Assembly: GCF_011397635.1 (NCBI RefSeq)
Contig: NC_064770.1
Span: 26,987,603-27,051,602 of the forward strand
Source of the DNA: Epinephelus fuscoguttatus
Taxonomy: Eukaryota > Chordata > Actinopteri > Perciformes > Serranidae
Length of the DNA stretch: 64,000 nt
Direction of reading: 5' to 3'
The notes under the pieces: generated by a model
Told to the model about the DNA's origin: nothing
The model's input: only the letters and a program-made list of their open reading frames with translations
Database searches by the model: none
In this document: positions 58,601 to 64,000 of the stretch, in pieces
Numbering within the stretch: position 1 is the stretch's first letter
How the letters are laid out: the number at the start of each line of letters is the position of its first letter
Made by a program: the position numbers and the translations under genes

Positions 58601-61600
58601 GTTAAACTTAACAGTGGGTTTTTGCCTACATTAGACTGCCTGTATTAAGACGTTTTAACAGTGGTTTAATTTCACAACAGAGACAAAGAATGCCGAGGCT
58701 TAGGGCAAACACAGTTGTTACGTGGCTGTCCATGACGGCAGACAAGGGAGACCTGATGCTGCTCTGCAGGGCACTTGATTTGCGCGTTGCTACCACAAGG
58801 GAAGTTGAAGAGGGAGGGGCAGGGGCTCGACTCAAATGCCGTTATAGGTCAGACAACACATTTAATTGAGAATTGATATCATGGGCTAAATTTAAAAACT
58901 AAAATATAAACTTTTTAAAAAGAAATAGCCACACCACTACTACACGAAGAAAATAAAATGAATTTCTCAACCCAACTTCACCTGAAATAACTTCAGTCTC
59001 TGCATCGGAAACGTTTTTCTTTCTGTATCTCTCTCTTCCTTTGTTTGCTCCATGTTCACAGGTGGACAGGATGGACCCATCCATAGTAATTATCATCTAT
59101 ATATACGGTGGTCATTGGCTATTCATGGGCGGGGATGTAAGCTAATAGCTGGCTTGTGAGAGAGCGCTGTCAATTTACAATTGATTTGGCATTCATAAAC
59201 ATACACATGTGCCTATGAGTTTTCCGCAGCGTTCATGAATCTGGTGTAGGTTTTTAGTACCAAGGTTTTTATCTGCATAACATTTTGGAAAACACTGAAT
59301 GCATCTAATGAGCACAATCTGTACATTTCCTGTGAAAACAGAAGTGTATTTTGAAAAGACACAATACATGTAACAACCGTAAATTGACACGGCATCCTGG
59401 AATGTCAACAACAGACGCAGGAGGATACCTACCTAATGCGTCATATGTAGACGTGAAAGTCCACTGACCAAGCAGCGATATTTGATGAGCTGGGATGAGA
59501 AGGCGTCAATGTAGATTCTCTAACTTTTCATTTAGTGCCACCATGAGCTTCATACATTCTGTGCACATTTATGTCCCTCGTAGGAACAGGACTAAACTTT
59601 GGTAAAAATGTAACTTTTCATCCAGCACCATCCTCAGGTCAGATTTGGTCAATGACTAGGCTACATAGATTGAAAACTAATGACATTCCCACTGCCTTTG
59701 GTTGTACTTTGTGTTTGGTGCTAATTAGCATAAGTTAGCATGCTAACATGCTAAAGTAAAATGGTGAAAATGCTAATGCTAAACATCACCATCATTATTG
59801 TGAGCATGGTCGTATGTTTATATTGTTATGAAATCGTGATGAATATGTAGAACAAATAAAGATAACTAGTGATAAGCAGATCAGTATACTTAGCTTGGTG
59901 TGTCTCTGTCAGCTGTTCTTTCATTACCTCACCTCACTCCACACACTTTCACTTCTCTCCTATAGTGTACAATGTGAGTGCATCCCCCCAGCAGGAAAAT
60001 ATGACTTTTAAGCTGCAGGACCTCAGTCCAGGACAGCAGTATGATGTTTGGATAAGAGCTGTGACTGCAGCTGGGCCTGGAGCAAACACCACCGTGAAGG
60101 TCAAAACAAAGCACCCGGAAGATTTTGGTATTGTATAACATCTTAATCAGTTGTTGTTGGATGTGATGAGCTGTGTGACAATGGGTTTTAAGTTTTAAAA
60201 GATAATTTTTGATTTCTTACAACCTAGCATGTGGATGAATTACATTACTGGTTATATTAATTTATTCTCTCATCTCTTTTCTCCCCGTCTTTTTCAGCGA
60301 TCTTAAAACCGTTGCTGCTTGGAATCATTTTTGTGGTTTTTGTGTGTTTTATTGTTGCTTTATACAGGTAAGATGATCATGTTAAACAACATTTCTTATT
60401 TATTCTCCCATCACTGTCTGATCTGTGGGCACGGTGCATCACAACTGTTTCAGCCCTTTTTGTTGGTTGATACTTTGAGTCATGTAAGAATTTGGTGTCA
60501 TGCATCCTCATTAATCTTTACTAACACCTGAAATACTTTCACAAGTAAAATGATATGATTATTCAGTGCTGTGGTGCTGATAAAAAGGATTCAAAATTCA
60601 AATTCTCTCTAATCTTGCTGCCTCACAAACTGTTGATGTGAACATTGATGCTGAAAATACATTTACGTACACCTTTTTTTTCTTTAAATATCATTCTGTA
60701 AGAGTTTTTGTGAATATGAGGGGTGTCTTGTATATATTTAACTCTTATGTGTCTGCACAGAGTTCATCAAGGAGAATGCCCACTGTTGCCTACATTTTTA
60801 TATGAGAAAGTGCCAGATGCCCGCAACAGTCACATTTTCCGACACATGAAGCACCAGGTGAGAGTCACTTTGGGTCAGCGTTGCTTGCTTACCATGGTTG
60901 TAATATAACTTTCAGCCTGAATTCTGTTTTTTTTTTCATCGGTAATTCACAGAATAAATAAATCTTGATTATTACAGTGGCATTTTCATTGGGTGAATGC
61001 AATTACATTTAATGATAATAAATGCAACATTGAGTTTAACCGACTACTATTTCTGATATTGGCTAATGAGGGTAGCAATGTATAATCACCTAATCGACTA
61101 ATCATGCACATTCCTTGTCATGTTGTGTGTGATTTATGATCATTAGCTGTTTTGGAGCCTCCTCCAGCACTTGATGTCCCACACACAGTCCATAATGTGC
61201 ATGTTTGTAGAAGCGGCGCTGGTGTACACTGATTGTTGATCCTGATAAATGCCATTTTTTTGCTATTTCACTGGTAACTGCCTATTCTGTTTACTGCTAC
61301 ACACACTGATGTTGTCACGTCTTAGTTTAGTGTTACTGTGTATGACCAAAATCCAAACAAAAAAAGAACCCTAAAGAAAGATCTTGGCTCTATGTGTGAT
61401 CTCCTTGTAGATTAACGACCCCTTGGCTTGGATCTGTATTCCCGTCTACGAGCCACATCCCATCATCTCTGTGCTGGAGGTTGTGGAAATCCAGCCCAGA
61501 GCTGATGGATTAACACAGCCAGTGGACGGAGATCAGTGTTCACAGACGGACTGCCAAGATGATCAGGGGGAGGAAGCTGTCATGGAGGAGTGTCATAGGA

Positions 61601-61773
61601 CAGACCGCAGATATGGAAGAGAGGAATACAGCAGAATGGTTGACTCGGACGAGGAGAGGGACAGGAAGGAGGAACACAGGGAAGATAGCTGGAGCTCAGC
61701 AGAGGATGAACAGTCAACGTCAGGTTATGAGAAGCACTTCATGCCCACTGCGTTGGAAGTACTGGAAGTTTGA
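49689..61773 (+). CDS. il27ra: Interleukin-27 receptor alpha (WSX-1) class I cytokine receptor
   Basis: Predicted coding exons: 49689-49758, 53478-53625, 53740-53888, 54022-54164, 54369-54504, 55780-55856, 55959-56196, 56411-56605, 57207-57311, 57421-57564, 59966-60127, 60298-60367, 60761-60857, 61411-61773; 2097 bp, 698 aa. IL27RA pairs with gp130 to signal IL-27 through JAK/STAT in lymphocytes. Order: signal peptide (aa 1-22), cytokine-receptor module with CNIPCDEKDNCADIHCSW and a degenerate WSXWS (LSSDWS, near aa 200), three fibronectin-III domains each on two exons (about 215-522), transmembrane helix (about 524-545, LLLGIIFVVFVCFIVALY), box 1 (YEKVPDARNS, about 560) and a 120-residue acidic tail. 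The tail ends TSGYEKHFMPT, which matches the STAT1-binding tyrosine region of mammalian IL27RA; this and box 1 are the strongest evidence. Linkage to rln3 and rfx1 agrees with human. Start is the ATG after the overlapping upstream ORF. Confidence 0.92.
50104..51345. repeat. 21-bp minisatellite in il27ra intron 1
   Basis: Many copies of a 21-base unit, TTTTGTGTCTCTTTGTAGTTG and variants (TAGTCA, CACTTTG), in two blocks, about 50104-50795 and 51040-51345. The unit length is divisible by three, so long ORFs exist on both strands. Between the blocks is a non-repetitive segment also found to the left of block 1 (49924-50090 resembles 50806-51024). Confidence 0.92.
51346..53477 (+). other. il27ra intron 1, distal part
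   Basis: No exon, RNA gene or clear mobile element was recognised in this remainder of the 3.7-kb first intron. Confidence 0.4.
54640..55640. repeat. MITE cluster in il27ra intron 5
   Basis: The part at about 54810-54893 matches the right end of the MITE at 3636-4058. The part at 54893-55640 carries text typical of a very common fish MITE: GTTAGATGAGAAGATCAT, TTAGCATTAAGACTTAAACT, GTTTTACAGGGGTTAGGTGC and GGATAGAGCCAGGTTAAC. It appears interrupted by other sequence at about 55045-55300. Confidence 0.6.
56838..57020 (+). mobile_element. tRNA-derived SINE in il27ra intron 8
   Basis: Same family as 47918-48100: A box GTGTCTTAGTGG, the phrase ACAAGGCTGTTGCC, B box GGTTCGACTCC, then CCCCTTCTCTCTCCCCCC and an A-rich tail. 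Inserted in the sense orientation of il27ra. Confidence 0.9.
57660..59830. repeat. Repeat-bearing il27ra intron 10 (GCTAAC-rich family)
   Basis: Intron 10 is 2.4 kb. At 59520-59830 it carries a repeat with ACTTTTCATTTAGTGCCACC, TAATGACATTCCCACTGCC and CATGCTAACATGCTAAA that I recognise as a common fish interspersed repeat. A start of the same family (TTTTGGTGATCCCCTGAA) is at 57676. The middle, 57770-59500, shows nothing I can name. Confidence 0.5.
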
Positions 61774-62335
61774 TGTTTTTGTTCGTAATGTGCAGAAAAT
61801 GTTCAATGTGAAAGTTTTTTTAGACGATGAGTCTCTCCCTGCTGGTAGGGCGGACTCAGAATATTGGAGGAATCAATCCACATAAGCTGATGACAATTAT
61901 CTGGTCCTCTCTGCCCTGACTTCCACCTTTTGCATTTTTTTATTTTGGTATTTCAATTGTTTTGTTTATTTGAGTAGTATTTGTTTCACCTTGTTTGTTT
62001 TTGTATTTTTCCAATTTCAGTCACAACTCATGTGTGGTCCCTCCATTTCTGTCGTATGTTGAGACTGTTTGCAAAATGCATAGACAAAGTGACAGTTTCC
62101 TGTGTGTGCAGTAAATTGTATTTTCTTTACAATCCAGATATTGATCCAGACAGGAGCCTCAATATGAAGTAAATCGGGAATTATGTGTTACTGACATTGA
62201 TAGCTACTTCTCATATTTATGATCATATGTTTGAGTATCTCAGGAAACACACTTTGAAATTGTGGCTAGAATATTAGAAGTATATAGTATGTATATAAGA
62301 TGTTTAAAAGTATTTCAATCAGGTGTCATCAGGTG

Positions 62336-62341
62336 AATAAA
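62336..62341 (+). terminator. il27ra: il27ra polyadenylation signal
   Basis: AATAAA 563 bp downstream of the il27ra stop codon in sense orientation, followed by a GT-rich stretch. Confidence 0.65.
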
Positions 62342-62344
62342 TGC

Positions 62345-63350
62345 TTTATCTTTGGACTGAAGTGTTTTTGTTGTCATTGTTGTTTTTGCTTCTTTTTTTT
62401 AAACTCCCAGATGAATGAATGAATGCGATAATGAGGGTTAGGTGTGTACAGGTGTAAAGCAGACCCTAAATAAATTAAAAAGCTACTAGAGCACTTGCTG
62501 ATCAGACCGACTGAATGTAACACATCAGGTGCTATTTCATGTATTTCCCCCCTAAATAGGCAAATGATCAAGGTCCATATTTTTTTGTTTATATTGATGC
62601 ACCTCAATCTTTATCTTTTGATAAATACAATGTATGTTAAGACATAAATGCAATGGTCAAATGTGATTAAATAAACAATTTTGATAATGATTTGGCTACA
62701 GAGTTTCTAACTTGATCCATTCAGTGACGACACAGCCATGCTTATGGAATATGGTACTGTAACTGTACAGTTCCCATACAGTCATCCTACAGGAATAACA
62801 CACGAAGCCACAATTGCACAACATATCACTTTAACCAACAGCATATTGCAAATACAGAACAGCACAACAGCGTCAGATGGTGAACATGGATATTGAATTC
62901 ATTCCTAGATAAATTGTTGAAGTGCGTACATTTACTTAAGGATCTGCCTGTCTGCTAATTGAACTGACATGATCATTTAAACCTCTTCTAAACCACAGAA
63001 ATAAAAGGACAGTCTAAGTCTTTGATGATTGTCAGTCTTTCTGTGTCATAAACTACATTTAGCAGATGTCCAATTCCAACTAAAAGTAAAGAAATGCTTT
63101 TTAAATTCATGTAGTGAATGATATTGGGATAAACGTTTCAACTGATCTTTCATTTTAAAAACAGACGTGTTGAGATTTATCATATTAATTTACTTAATGA
63201 GCAACTGACCACAATGTCCTGATCAAAACCCCACCCACATCCTGTAGACACGACTGTGAGTTATAAATAAAGAAATTGAATCCTTACAATTCTTTATTTA
63301 TTTGTTTGTGGCCTACTTTATTTGTGTGTTATATTTTGTGCTGAGCACTA
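62345..63350. other. Intergenic 3' of il27ra, no gene seen
   Basis: AT-rich DNA with no recognisable exon, RNA gene or mobile element. Confidence 0.45.
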
Positions 63351-63359
63351 TTTTAAAAA

Positions 63360-64000
63360 CGTGGAAATAAGGGCGCTCCTGTAATCTCGCGTAGTTAGCG
63401 AAATGTGTACTGAACGGAAGCCGCCATAGGTCAATTTCAATCGGCGTGCTCATTTGAACAAGAAGAACCGCTACGAAGCACGGGAGGAAAGCGGCCCAGT
63501 ACGATAATTCAACTTTCAAGTCAATATTGTACGTATAGTAGCAGTCACTTGTACTTTAACAACACGTTTTAGACATATATTTTATCTGTCAGACCGCCTC
63601 ATCGGGTAAAGTGTTCCGGTAAAGTAATATCAAAGCCAGTGTCCGTTATGTAGCTTTAGCCTGGCTAAATGCTAAAGCTAGCATTAGCGTTGCCAGTCAG
63701 AAAGTATGCTCAGGCGGCTTAGCGGCTAACGCCAGCTTGCAAAACGTGTTCACCAAGTTTGTACCTATTATTGGCTGCTAATGAGGCGTCGACGGCGATG
63801 CCTTATGTGGCTATTTATATGTTAGCGTTTTCTAAAAGGATATTTTGGTACAGGGTTGCATTTGGATAACAGATGGCGGTATTTGGCTATTTTCATGCCG
63901 GGCACATTGTGACCACCTAGCCCGGAGCTGCCCTGGCGACCAGGCCTGAGTAAGAAGGGCAGCTTTCGTAGCATCAGGTCACCTGTGTATTGGTATTTCA
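63360..64000 (+). promoter_or_regulatory. Possible CpG promoter of an unidentified next gene
   Basis: CpG content rises sharply from about 63360. The YY1-like GCCGCCAT (63420-63427) and a second ATGGCGG at 63873 are typical of housekeeping promoters. A donor-like CTGA|GTAAGA is near 63950. No coding sequence can be recognised before the window ends, so gene identity and even strand are uncertain. Confidence 0.35.

Noticed and set aside
1-64000. CRISPR arrays, bacterial operons or integrated viral genes
   Set aside because: The tandem repeats seen are microsatellites and a minisatellite without unique spacers, and all coding content is intron-bearing vertebrate genes or DNA transposons, a LINE fragment and SINEs.

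Overview
The window is vertebrate nuclear DNA from a ray-finned fish, most likely a percomorph. The genes have many short exons with GT-AG introns, tRNA-headed fish SINEs, Tc1 transposons and abundant small DNA-transposon remnants (MITEs). I assembled five protein-coding genes by reading domain-level similarity and splice sites by eye; in every one the spliced exon lengths sum to a multiple of three.

Layout: (1) about 1.3-7.4 kb, minus strand: a GIMAP/AIG1-family GTPase gene encoding about 849 aa with three AIG1 domains, a decayed Tc1 transposon in its first intron and a large inverted repeat just upstream. (2) 9.3-18.5 kb, plus strand: khsrp (KSRP/FUBP2), a four-KH-domain RNA-binding protein of about 626 aa, with a second Tc1 remnant in intron 1. 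(3) 18.5-23.5 kb: convergent intergenic DNA made largely of MITEs. (4) 25.6-37.4 kb, minus strand: rfx1, a winged-helix transcription factor of about 923 aa in 18 coding exons, with its likely 3' UTR to about 23.5 kb and upstream noncoding exon/promoter DNA to about 39.8 kb. (5) 43.8-45.8 kb, plus strand: rln3 (relaxin-3), two exons, with a TATA box and an upstream cAMP-response element. (6) 46.9-48.6 kb: a dead Tc1 transposon carrying a younger SINE. (7) 49.7-61.8 kb, plus strand: il27ra (WSX-1-like class I cytokine receptor), 14 coding exons, about 698 aa, with a 21-bp minisatellite in intron 1. (8) From 62.3 kb on: intergenic, with what looks like the promoter of another gene at the right edge.

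The rfx1, rln3 and il27ra grouping matches the neighbourhood known from human chromosome 19p13.1, and KHSRP is on 19p13.3, so this is a conserved syntenic block; the GIMAP gene is a fish-side neighbour. The genes do not form one pathway, although GIMAP and IL27RA are both lymphocyte genes.

Most notable: in both il27ra and rfx1 a short upstream ORF, completed by a predicted 5'-UTR splice, ends with a TAA that overlaps the main start codon (TAATG), the arrangement used for termination-reinitiation. Also notable are a fold-back element giving a long hairpin in an rfx1 intron, an inverted duplication of the GIMAP promoter region, the GIMAP stop codon lying in transposon-derived sequence, and a 21-bp minisatellite that is open in long frames on both strands. 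I saw no wholly unknown gene system. All splice assignments are predictions from sequence.
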